Assembly: GCF_024464655.1 (NCBI RefSeq)
Contig: NZ_JANHAV010000004.1
Span: 124,001-188,000, forward strand
Direction: 5' to 3'
DNA from: Halobellus inordinatus
Lineage (GTDB): Archaea; Halobacteriota; Halobacteria; Halobacteriales; Haloferacaceae
DNA: 64,000 nt
Shown: one piece after another, positions 51,556-59,475 of the stretch
How the letters are laid out: each line of letters begins with the position of its first letter
Numbering within the stretch: position 1 is the first letter of the stretch
Notes under the pieces: generated by a model
The model's input: the letters and a program-made list of their open reading frames with translations, nothing else
What the model was told of the DNA's origin: nothing
Database searches by the model: none
Position numbers and translations under genes: made by a program

Positions 51556-51702
51556 ATGCCAGAATGCAACGACTGCGGCGCGTTCGTAACGTCACGATTT
51601 GCCCGTGTCTTCGGGGACAACGAGGACAACATCTATGGCTGCCGCGCCTGCCTGCCAGTCACAGCACTGGTCGAGGGACATGCGTCACGGGATACCTCGT
51701 GA
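51556..51702 (+). CDS. Tiny zinc-ribbon protein (DUF7563-like)
   Basis: A 48-residue protein, easily missed by gene callers. MPECNDCGAFVTSRFARVFG provides the first Cys pair (CxxC) and YGCRACLP the second. This matches the DUF7563-type haloarchaeal mini zinc fingers. Four Cys at knuckle spacing imply one structural zinc. It lies 43 bases after the histone-fold gene on the same strand. Confidence 0.75.
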   Translation: MPECNDCGAFVTSRFARVFGDNEDNIYGCRACLPVTALVEGHASRDTS

Positions 51703-51764
51703 CGCCGACGAATGCTTCCGATCTCGATCGACGCCCGATGTCGGTGCGGTAATCACCACCAATA

Positions 51765-51905
51765 ATGACAAACTCACGCAACTTCGTTTCAGAAGCAACG
51801 CTCTACGTATGCCGTGATTGTGGAGACGGCATCGAAGATCCCAACACGAATAACTGTCCTCACTGTGGTGGACCGTTGGTGAACAGTACAGTCCCGCACG
51901 ATTAG
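51765..51905 (+). CDS. Tiny double-CxxC zinc-ribbon protein
   Basis: A 46-residue protein starting TNSRNFVSEATLYVCRDCG and continuing DPNTNNCPHCGGPLV. CRDCG and CPHCG form a rubredoxin-like zinc ribbon. Only 62 bases separate it from the previous tiny gene. Haloarchaeal mini zinc proteins of this type are often needed for stress or motility phenotypes; nothing specific is known for this one. Confidence 0.7.
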   Translation: MTNSRNFVSEATLYVCRDCGDGIEDPNTNNCPHCGGPLVNSTVPHD

Positions 51906-52018
51906 TAGTGGAATCGTGCGGAAGCTCACACATTCATCGTCGTCCTCGTGACACAGACTCTAAGGGTTCTCTGCGGAACCTCTGGGCGGCGGCTCAACGA
52001 ATGATCGCGGGTTCGTCA

Positions 52019-52096
52019 TACTGTCGGACAGAACTCTGTGAAAATCATCGGCACCCGTGGGTGCCAATATGATTCACGAACTGCTGTCCGACAGTA
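52019..52096. repeat. 79-bp-type inverted-repeat element, copy 6
   Basis: A 78-bp copy: perfect TACTGTCGGACAG/CTGTCCGACAGTA arms, centre GGCACCCGTGGGTGCC (one C fewer), TCA on both sides. Confidence 0.9.
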
Positions 52097-52195
52097 TCAG
52101 TTCGGGTCCAAAGTAGCTTTCACCCACATAATCAAAACCCGCCCCGTTATGAAATTCGAGAGCACTATCCACCTGACGGCCCTACTTACTGGCGA

Positions 52196-52738
52196 ATGAC
52201 CGATCTCGTAGAGAGTATGAAAATACCAGCTTCGGAACGCGAATCTTCGGAGGTTGTCGCGGTGCTCGATAGGATTGAGGGTTGCGTCAAGGAAATCAGT
52301 CGCGGGTTTGAACGATGGGACGACCCCTACGCCCGGGGACCGGGTCTCTATTTCGTCGTTGAGCGCGATTCAGTCGCCGAGTTCACGGACCCGATGGGGA
52401 CGAACCGCTGGCCGGTCGAAGACTGTGCCAGTGTATTCGATGAAACCGATGCATTCCTCGAGACGGCACGAGGTGTCGCCTTTTCCTGCGACGGCGCAGT
52501 CGTCATCCACAACGACGGTACGATCCAAGAGGAGATGGTCCGGGTCAACCAGCTATCGACAGCTGAACGGGCACAGGCCGGCGAACTTCCCTATGCGGGA
52601 TGGATGGGGACCCGCCATATGAGTGCGCTGGAAACCGCGACCCGCGAGGAAGTGGTCGCGGCGATCACGCTCAGCGAGGAGGACGGACGAGTGACGACGT
52701 TCATTGACGATGGGTTCGAGGACTATCAACGGACATAG
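52196..52738 (+). CDS. DisA_N-type diadenylate cyclase-like protein
   Basis: A 180-residue protein. The C-terminal part matches the diadenylate cyclase fold: FSCDGAVVIHNDGTI contains the DGA active-site motif, and AGELPYAGWMGTRHMSALE the second motif region. In characterised cyclases the second motif is RHR; here it is RHM. Family members join two ATP molecules into cyclic di-AMP, which controls osmotic balance in haloarchaea. The N-terminal 65 residues are helical with a DPYARGPGLYFVV start to the domain. The changed third motif residue could reduce activity. Monocistronic, 100 bases after repeat copy 6. Confidence 0.7.
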   Translation: MTDLVESMKIPASERESSEVVAVLDRIEGCVKEISRGFERWDDPYARGPGLYFVVERDSVAEFTDPMGTNRWPVEDCASVFDETDAFLETARGVAFSCDGAVVIHNDGTIQEEMVRVNQLSTAERAQAGELPYAGWMGTRHMSALETATREEVVAAITLSEEDGRVTTFIDDGFEDYQRT

Positions 52739-52786
52739 GTGACGGAGAGGGCCGTGTGAGTGACTGATCTACGATTGTGAATCCCC

Positions 52787-53112
52787 GCAGCCGTCGATTC
52801 GGGCTTGTTACTCACGTTTCTCGGCGGGCTGACTCTCGTCGTGGCGGCTTTGGGGTTGGCAACTATAGTAGCGTTTGCAACTGATTACACAGCCAATCGC
52901 ACGACTGCGTGCAATTCGGTGAGTGAAGACTTGCAAACGCTACTATAGGATTCTCACGCTCCTCGACGAAATCGACGCCATCGGCAGCGACGACTTGCAA
53001 ACGCTACTATAGGATTCTCACGCCTACCATCTCTGCGTCGTTGTACTCGTCGCCATCGTCACGGCTGTAATGACGCCGCCACTGCTCCGGCGGTGGCTCT
53101 GTACCTACCAGT
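52787..53112 (+). pseudogene. Remnant of a monovalent-cation/proton antiporter gene
   Basis: Two membrane-protein pieces survive on one strand: an N-terminal-like helix (AAVDSGLLLTFLGGLTLVVA) and a C-terminal-like helix (LCVVVLVAIVTAVMTPPLLRR), the latter typical of the last helix of Kef/NhaP-type antiporters. Between them lies the 86-bp inverted-repeat element and about 50 bases of other coding-like DNA. Most of the gene has been deleted. Confidence 0.55.
52863..52948. repeat. 86-bp inverted-repeat (MITE-like) element
   Basis: Arms CTATAGTAGCGTTTGCAA and TTGCAAACGCTACTATAG are perfect 18-bp inverted repeats. A second right arm occurs at 52995-53012 inside a tandem duplication that also repeats GGATTCTCACGC. 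A diverged relative may be at 38080. Confidence 0.75.
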
Positions 53113-53250
53113 AGCGGTGATTTTGTCGATTGGCTCTCACCGTACAGTAGTTGCGTTACGAGAAGACATACCGTCTTTTCACGGTGGCTTCACGACCCAG
53201 TCGGCGACTGGTTTTATCGTGCTAAATGAGGACGTCTATTACGATACGCG

Positions 53251-54231
53251 ATGGTGGGCAACGGAGCCGCTGTTCAAGTCGGTATTCTTGTTGCGACAGT
53301 TGCGGGACTCTGGGTCGGGGCCCGTCTCCTCGTCGATTCCGTGGTCCGGCTGGCCCGTCGCCTCGGGCTGTCAGAGCTCACTATCGGCCTCACCATCGTC
53401 GCCGCCGGCACCTCAACTCCGGAGCTGGTGGTCACCGCTGACGCGGCACTGGCTGGTCTGGGGGCGATCGCAGTCGGCAACGTCGTCGGGTCGAACATCT
53501 ACAATCTCGCATTCATACTTGGCGTCGTCTCGCTGGTACGGGTCATCCCGATCGAGCGGTCGCTGGTCCACCGCGACGGTGTGGCTCTGGTCGCAAGCAC
53601 ACTCCTCGGTGCCGCAGTTATGTTCGACCGCACGGTGTTCCGTGTCGAGGGTACCGTACTCCTCGTCTCGTTCGTCGCCTACACGGCGTACCTGCTCCTG
53701 ACTGATGCCGGCCCCTCGGACACGGATCCCGGTCCCGAGAAACAGGGCATACCGACGGCGCTGACCGAACGTGTGACGTTCCGTGGACGCGATGCGGTCC
53801 TGCTGGTGCTGGGGGTCGCCGTGGTTCTGGTGAGCGGCGACCTGATGGTGGGGGCGGCCTCTACGCTGGCGTGGGCAGCGGGTATCCCCGACTCGGTCAT
53901 CGGCGGCACCATCGTCGCTGCGGGCACCTCGACGCCGGAATTCGCCGTCTCGCTGGTGGCGATGAGGCAACGACGGCTCGGAGTGTCCGTCGGGAACGTC
54001 GTCGGGAGCAGCGTCTTCAACGTGCTCGGTGTGTTAGGCGTGGCGGCAGTCATCCGGCCGCTGTCCTTCGGGTCCGTCGCGCTCGAGTCCATCGCATGGC
54101 TTATCGTCGTCACCGTGGTCATAGTCGCTGCGCTGTGGACGGGCCGACAGCTCTCGCGGCCGGAGGGAGCGTTGTTCGCTGTGTCGGAGGTCGGACGGTG
54201 GGTCCTGGGACTGCTGGGTCTGGTCGGATGA
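53251..54231 (+). CDS. CaCA-family Ca2+(Na+)/H+ exchanger
   Basis: A 326-residue membrane protein with two homologous halves of about five helices. Each carries the alpha repeat: IVAAGTSTPELVV with GNVVGSNIYNL in the first half, IVAAGTSTPEFAVS with GNVVGSSVFNVLG in the second. This is the calcium/sodium exchanger (YrbG-like) signature. It probably exports Ca2+ or another cation in exchange for Na+ or H+. It lies after an antiporter remnant, so the region is or was ion-transport related. TATA-like TTTTATCG occurs about 35 bases upstream. Confidence 0.9.
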   Translation: MVGNGAAVQVGILVATVAGLWVGARLLVDSVVRLARRLGLSELTIGLTIVAAGTSTPELVVTADAALAGLGAIAVGNVVGSNIYNLAFILGVVSLVRVIPIERSLVHRDGVALVASTLLGAAVMFDRTVFRVEGTVLLVSFVAYTAYLLLTDAGPSDTDPGPEKQGIPTALTERVTFRGRDAVLLVLGVAVVLVSGDLMVGAASTLAWAAGIPDSVIGGTIVAAGTSTPEFAVSLVAMRQRRLGVSVGNVVGSSVFNVLGVLGVAAVIRPLSFGSVALESIAWLIVVTVVIVAALWTGRQLSRPEGALFAVSEVGRWVLGLLGLVG

Positions 54232-54363
54232 GAGACGCTCGGCCGCGATGAGCGTTCCTGCTGCAACCACAGTTTCTGTCGAGCGCGCCGTTGAATTAGG
54301 CTGCCCTACCCGGATGAGGTCTGTTGTAAGTCACTCAGCAGCGAGCCGCGGGAGTACACCGAT

Positions 54364-55497
54364 CTACGACGAAACCGACGTTTGTTCTTCCGGTTCCGCG
54401 GCAGGTTCGTCCTCGACGGCATCGTCGGCTCTCTCGAAGTTCGGCTCACCGTCCTTGACCGCCTTGGCCTGCTGTTCTAGCCCTGCGACGTCCATCTCGG
54501 CGGCCTTCTCGATCTCGCCAAGAATCTCCTTGATGTCGTCGAGTCCGAGGAGTTCGCGAGTCTCGGGGTCGAATTCCAGGCTGTCCAACCGCTGCCCACT
54601 GGCCGCCACATCGCTCCCAGTGAGGTGTTTGCCGTAGCGCCCGACCAGCGAGGTGAGTTCCTGCGGGAGGACGAACGTCGTCGACTCTCCCTGACCGATC
54701 GCTTCGAGCGTCTCCATTCCCTTGTCGATGATCGCACGCTCGCCCATCGACTCGGCGGATTTTGCGCGCAGCACCGTCGAAATCGCGTCGCCCTGTGCTT
54801 CGAGGATCTGGCTCTGTTTTTCGCCTTGCGCTCGAATGATGTTTGACTGCTTGTCCCCTTCGGCCTTCTCGACTGCACTCCGACGCTGACCCTGTGCTTC
54901 GAGGATCGTCGCCCGGCGTCTCCGCTCCGCGCCGGTTTGCTGTTCCATCGCCTGCTGAACCTCCTGGCTGGGGTTGACCTCTCGAACCTCGACGGACTCG
55001 ACGCGGATTCCCCATTCGTCGGTGGGTTCGTCTAGTTCCTTGCGGATGCGAGTGTTGATCTCCTGACGCTTGTTAAGCGTGTCGTCCAGTTCCATATCGC
55101 CGATTACTGCCCGGAGCGTGGTCTGAGCGAGATTCGAGACCGCCGTCTTGTAGTCTTCGACCTCCAGAAACGCCCTCTTCGCATCCATCACACGGAGATA
55201 GACGACCGCATCCGCTGTCACGGGGGAGTTGTCCCGTGTGATCGCCTCCTGGCGAGGCACGTCCATCGTCTGAGTACGCATATCGAACGTGTACGTGCGC
55301 GAAACGAACGGGGGAATGAAGTTGATGCCCGGTTCGAGCAGGCTGCGATACTCGCCGAACACGGTGAGCGCCTGTTTGTCGTAGGCGTCCACGAACCGCA
55401 CCATCTGCCAGACCGTCACCACTGCAAGCAGCAGTACGAGCAGGCCGACGATCCCGAATCCGAGAGTAGAGATCTGCAGCGTGATCAGGTCATTCAT
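54364..55497 (-). CDS. SPFH/Band-7 domain membrane protein
   Basis: A 377-residue protein. One N-terminal helix (GIVGLLVLLLAVVTVWQMV) anchors the SPFH domain (about 30-190: YRSLLEPGINFIPPFV, VTADAVVYLRVMD, VRAVIG-type core, VEVREVNPSQEVQQAM). A long Gln/Glu/Arg coiled coil (AEGDKQSNIIRAQGEKQS) and an acidic tail follow. Stomatin-like proteins form membrane rings that organise lipids or partner proteases. No NfeD-type protease gene is adjacent. Confidence 0.9.
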   Translation of the reverse strand: MNDLITLQISTLGFGIVGLLVLLLAVVTVWQMVRFVDAYDKQALTVFGEYRSLLEPGINFIPPFVSRTYTFDMRTQTMDVPRQEAITRDNSPVTADAVVYLRVMDAKRAFLEVEDYKTAVSNLAQTTLRAVIGDMELDDTLNKRQEINTRIRKELDEPTDEWGIRVESVEVREVNPSQEVQQAMEQQTGAERRRRATILEAQGQRRSAVEKAEGDKQSNIIRAQGEKQSQILEAQGDAISTVLRAKSAESMGERAIIDKGMETLEAIGQGESTTFVLPQELTSLVGRYGKHLTGSDVAASGQRLDSLEFDPETRELLGLDDIKEILGEIEKAAEMDVAGLEQQAKAVKDGEPNFERADDAVEDEPAAEPEEQTSVSS

Positions 55498-55751
55498 GTG
55501 GCCTGTGTTCAGTCCGCAACCGTATCAAGAGACGCCATTTTCACACTCGTCCGGCTTTTGATTATGTGGGAAACACGAACGCCCCCAGACTCGTGGCTCT
55601 TCAGCCGTCCCGTGTGCGCATCCGCCGACCGTATCACGACTGGTCGCGGTCGGCCGCAGACACACCGTCCACCAGAGGTGCCAAGAAGGAGCGAAGACGA
55701 CCCCGACGCGGTCGGCAACAAGCACTTACCTCGGCATCGACGGCGAGCCCA

Positions 55752-56057
55752 TCAGAACGAAATGCTGGATTCGTCCCTAGGCCCTAACTCTCCTCTGGGA
55801 GGGTTAGCACCACGGTCGTCGTAGAATTTGCGTCCGATGTACTCGTCGCTTACGTTACCGATGATGGTCGTGAACAACTCGTCGGCCGACGCGTACGTCT
55901 CCTGTCCGACGGGTCCAATAATCGTAGAGATCGTTTCAGTTCCCTGAGCGTCGGGTGCCTCGATTTCGACCGCTCCGATCCGCCTGATGACTGAATCTTG
56001 GCCGATCGGAAACGTGAGTTCATCTTCGAGAGACGCGAGCAGGTGACTTATTTTCAT
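55752..56057 (-). CDS. DUF5789 family protein
   Basis: A 101-residue protein: an N-terminal (ISHLLASLEDELTFPIGQD), a strand region EIEAPDAQGTETISTII and YIGRKFYDDRGANPPRGE match the DUF5789 family of small haloarchaeal proteins of unknown function. Monocistronic. A second member lies at 56883-57215. The 250-bp spacer to the SPFH gene holds no gene. Confidence 0.8.
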   Translation of the reverse strand: MKISHLLASLEDELTFPIGQDSVIRRIGAVEIEAPDAQGTETISTIIGPVGQETYASADELFTTIIGNVSDEYIGRKFYDDRGANPPRGELGPRDESSISF

Positions 56058-56171
56058 AGGACAGCTAAACTACCGTTTCTCGGCCACCTCAATTGACAGC
56101 ATTTTACTAATCGAGACGCTTTTTGATTAACCGAGTCACTCGGCTTCTCACCTCGTTGACGGTGACAGTGT

Positions 56172-56298
56172 GAATCGCCTCGGGGTCAAGCCCCGAGGCA
56201 TTCGCCTCGACCGCCTGTAAACTACCCTCCCCTACTTCGCTCGGGATCTAAGGACCCGCTCGCTCGTTGAGGGAAGGGCTTTCGCGTGGACTCCCGTT
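56172..56298 (-). ncRNA. Relic of a TnpB guide-RNA scaffold and right end
   Basis: On the minus strand the order is GGGAGTCCAC, a C-rich arm CCCTTCCCT, a G-rich arm AGGGGAGGG, then GTAGTTTAC, then GCCTCGGGG...CCCCGAGGC. This mirrors the 17.3-kb element. It lies directly after the TnpB relic ending at 56299. Confidence 0.45.
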
Positions 56299-56420
56299 CT
56301 ACGCCTCACCAGAGGCGGGAGGGTTGTACTCCCCGCTCACGTTCAGCGTCCCTCGATTCAAGCGCACGTCTACGGGTGCGCCTCCATCGTCTGCGTTTTG
56401 CCGACGTTGACGAGACGCGG
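56299..56420 (-). pseudogene. C-terminal relic of a TnpB gene
   Basis: The minus-strand frame ends ADDGGAPVDVRLNRGTLNVS, then PPASGEA, which aligns with the C-terminus of the intact TnpB (ADAPVDVRVNGGMLN). No RuvC region is present upstream, so this is a relic. DNA from here to about 56760 is palindrome-rich and contains no gene. Confidence 0.6.
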
Positions 56421-56882
56421 GAGTGATCACTGTAACTGCTGAATACGAGCGAACACCGTTCTTGCTGGATATGAAAGCCCTTGAAACGGGATTACGGCAC
56501 TGCTTCACTCGCCGTCTGCTGGCACCCCTATTGGATATTCACAACTAGCGCAGACCACTCGAGCGTCTCGTTCGCACACCAGAAATCTCTGATTTCTGGG
56601 GACGCCTCCGCCTTGACTTAGGTGAATGTGGACTATTGTAACAGTGTACCGGTTGTCGCCGATCCGGGATCGGCGACTTACCGAAATGACGTACAACAAT
56701 CCTCACCGTTGCCGGGTAGGTCGGCCGTTGGGTAACGCAGAGGTGGTCAATCTCGTTCGTGAGCTAAACTGCGCGGACTAGGCGCCAGTACGTCGTCCGA
56801 ATACCCGACGACTGCTCCGAGCTCGATGGCCACACCGACGAGCGTCCACACAGTTATCCGAATTGGGCGCCTATCTCAGAGT

Positions 56883-57215
56883 ATGCCAGACGACGAACGG
56901 GGCCGAGACGAGAACTCAGACGACGAACAGCGAAAACAGCCAGAGCGGAAGCGAGAGGATGTGCGCGACCGCACCAATGAAGATCGAGCGATGAGCGGTG
57001 AGCCTGGTGGAAGGCTTGGTGACCTCGATGAGGCACTCGAAACTCAAGGCTATCCAACCACGACGGATGAACTGGTCGAGGCCTACGGCGACTACGAGAT
57101 CGAAACGCAAGGTGGGACGGAATCCCTCGAAGAAGTGCTTGCTCCGACCGAAGATCAAACGTACGACTCCGCTGATGATGTTCGAAGCCGGTTACTGGGA
57201 CTGATACATCGTTGA
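56883..57215 (+). CDS. DUF5789 family protein
   Basis: A 110-residue reading from MPDDERGRDE; an earlier ATG at 56826 is unlikely. A 40-residue charged tail precedes the domain LDEALETQGYPTTTDELVEA, YGDYEIETQGGTESLEEVLA, YDSADDVRSRLLGLI. It is more distant from the 55752 copy and ends early compared with it. The TGA stop at 57213-57215 is also the first triplet of an IS200/IS605-like element end (TGACATCC), so the last residues may have been set by the insertion. Confidence 0.75.
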   Translation: MPDDERGRDENSDDEQRKQPERKREDVRDRTNEDRAMSGEPGGRLGDLDEALETQGYPTTTDELVEAYGDYEIETQGGTESLEEVLAPTEDQTYDSADDVRSRLLGLIHR

Positions 57216-57730
57216 CATCCTCCTCCGCGTGAACGCGGAGGAATCCCGAGCGGTGGGAGTTTCAGGTTTGGAGTCCAATCACCGGACTCCCAGACCTTTC
57301 GGGCACGGGTAGTCCCACAGCATCGGACTGGTGGACCGCTGGCGGTGCCAAGCCGCCGGTACCCCTATCCTTGACCGTGTTTGGCGTCCCGGTGTTGTTT
57401 TTGCCACGGGGGCGCCAGCAGGCGTCAGCAGACTCGGGGGTATCGTCTGGTTTGCTTCGAGCAGTCGGCACGGGCACACGCTTCGAGCACATGTGTTCAC
57501 CGACTGCCCTTTCGGATACTGCCTCGTTAGGTGGGCGGACAGGCCGCCTCCGAAGGACGGTTCGGAATCCGCTCCGTTCCGACCGATTCCTACCTCGATG
57601 TCGGTTGGCCTGTCACTTAAACGTCACCGTGGGGAACTCAGGAAAACCGTTTGAACAGTGGTCTGTTGCCCGGTGTGACGGCGCGTATCCACGGCCTGGA
57701 GGCCGTGGTATTGCGCCTGTTCCGCGTATA
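57213..57730 (+). mobile_element. Non-autonomous IS200/IS605-like (PATE-like) element
   Basis: Left end TGAC-ATCC with a perfect hairpin TCCTCCGCGT-GA-ACGCGGAGGA (57221-57242). Many further short palindromes occur inside, and the right-end hairpin is CCACGGCC/GGCCGTGG at about 57690-57710. It is about 515 bases long without a gene. Longer frames here are compositionally odd. It resembles the 37174 element in order of motifs, and the palindrome-associated transposable elements known from haloarchaea. Confidence 0.55.
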
Positions 57731-57772
57731 ATATGCGTAGATACTGAAAAAAGCAAGTGAGCTACGCTCATG

Positions 57773-58755
57773 TGTAGCAGATTGTTGATTTCAGAGAGTC
57801 GCTTTGACAGCGTGTTTGAGTGCTTCTCGACCGGGTTTTCTGAAGAGTTCGCTGCGTAGCTGAAAGGCGCGAAGATACTGAGTCAACTTGTCCTTCGAGA
57901 TGCCTCGATGCGGCGAGAGCCACCGTCGCGCCAGCGACGCGTGGCTCTCGCAGGTGTTGACGTGAACGTCTCCATCCGCGTACTCGCCGTCACCGTGGAC
58001 GACGTATTCGCGGGTGAATTTGTCGTCGTCCTCAAGTGGATCGTATGCCCGAAATCCGTCGGTGTAGACAGTCAGCGACTCCTCCTCGTGGTCGGCGAGG
58101 AGGAGTCGCACTGTCGATTCGTCAGCGGATTTCGCTGGGACAACGTGTCGCTGTCGCGTTCCACGGTCAACGATGGTGAAGACCGGTGGTTTGTCTCCCT
58201 CGTAGGAACCTCGTCCGCGCGTGGACAGGCCACGCGAGCGCGACCAACCGTCGCGCTCGCGGCCTTTCAACCCTGCAGAGACGTACACTTCGTCGATTTC
58301 GACCGGTCCAACGAGATCGAGTTGAGGCGCGTCGAGCGCTCTGGTAAAGCGCTCGACGCGGCGGTGCATCGTCTTGTAGGTCACACCAATCTCGCTGAAG
58401 TTGGCGAACACTCGTGTTGAACCGCAAGAACGCGTAGATCGAGAACAACCACTTCCGGAGCGCAACCTTCGAGTGAGCGAAAATTGTGCCCGTCTTATCG
58501 TTGAACGTGCGGTCGCAATTCTTACAGAGATAGCGTTGAAACGCCCCATAGCTGCCGTTCTTGACCGTTCGGTCAGAACGGCAGCGGGGGCATTCAACGC
58601 CGTCACGCCAGCGCACCTGTTCCAGCAGGTCCGCTGCGAGCGATTCCGAGCCAAACACATCCAGCGGAATCATTCGTGTCGGACACCGCTAGCGCGGTGT
58701 CCTTGCCCTCTTTGATTTCAGAGCGGCAGCTGAACTCTATCAACAATCTCCTACA
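57773..58755 (-). mobile_element. IS1595-type insertion sequence
   Basis: About 980 bp with inverted ends TGTAGCAGATTGTTGAT on the left and ATCAACAATCTCCTACA on the right (one mismatch). It encloses a transposase gene that is frameshifted. I do not see a clear target duplication (CGCTCA on the left, GAAGAG on the right). Confidence 0.75.
57791..58673 (-). pseudogene. IS1595-family transposase, one frameshift
   Basis: The N-terminal frame (58673 downwards) has the zinc ribbon CPRCRSDRTVKNGSYGAFQR, YLCKNCDRTFNDKTGT and FAHSKVALRKWLFSIYAFLR. The C-terminal frame has the ISXO2-like DDE core: VGPVEIDEVYVSAGLKG (first Asp), SLTVYTDGFRAYDPL (second Asp) and VHVNTCESHASLARRWLSPHRG. Reading passes from RQLQ to EIGVTYKT if one extra base at about 58394 is ignored. 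The Asp/Asn/Glu pattern looks otherwise intact, so loss of function is recent, or frameshifting is used. Confidence 0.8.
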
Positions 58756-58858
58756 GAAGAGCGAGTGAGTAATAAGCTGTATTCGAGCCACTTCCCACCC
58801 ACTTGGCTCGGAGAATAGCTCCAGATGCTGGATGCCTCGCATACCTATACAGAGTGAT

Positions 58859-59194
58859 TCAGGGCTCGAACCGGATGACGAGGTGGTCGACTGCCAATCC
58901 ATACACAGTCATCTTTCTGCCCTTTTCAGAATACCACGTATCGACGGGCTCGACGAATTCCGCCTCACAGAGCTGGTCAATGTGGTAACGCACGTTCTGG
59001 AGCGACGTCCCCGCATCGTCCGCAATCGCAGAGACAGGTTTCGGGCCGTCTCGGAGCGTCCGGAGGATTTGCTGGGCTGTCTCCGATGCGATCGCCGAAA
59101 GCGCCGCTCCTGAGCCCGTCCCGTCGACGACAATCTCAGTCCGAGTTGAGCAGGAATGCTCGACCGGTTTTCGGGTCGGTAATAGACTCGCCAT
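58859..59194 (-). CDS. Winged-helix protein, possibly C-terminally truncated
   Basis: A 111-residue protein. ASETAQQILRTLRDGPKPVS, DDAGTSLQNVRYHIDQLCEA and VDTWYSEKGRKMTVYGLAV form the ArsR-like winged helix of haloarchaeal regulators that usually continue with a C-terminal membrane part. Here the frame stops 15 residues later (HLVIRFEP), about 100 bases from the IS1595 element. The insertion or an associated deletion may have removed the remainder. Confidence 0.7.
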   Translation of the reverse strand: MASLLPTRKPVEHSCSTRTEIVVDGTGSGAALSAIASETAQQILRTLRDGPKPVSAIADDAGTSLQNVRYHIDQLCEAEFVEPVDTWYSEKGRKMTVYGLAVDHLVIRFEP

Positions 59195-59475
59195 TAGGCT
59201 AGCAGTGTCGGGGGCCCGTCGTTCGGATCCTGCCGAATGGGATGCGTCTGGTCAACGTCGCCGCTTGCAGGGACGTGTCTCCCCGCGACAACGCGCGCGG
59301 TACGCCTCCCGCAGTTCCTCTGTCTCTCATTTCAACTCACGTTTGGGGACTCGGATATATGAGATGGCAGGCGGAGTTTCTCAGCCTGAAATTCCCCCGG
59401 TGAGAGGAGCAAGACCAGACTGCAACGTGCGAGCGAGGGGTGAAGACGAGTGTAAACAGGGGAGGAGCCACAAGC

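Noticed and set aside
57331-57760. Overlapping plus-strand frames in the PATE-like element
   Set aside because: Cys/Trp/Arg-rich composition and dense palindromes indicate non-coding mobile DNA.
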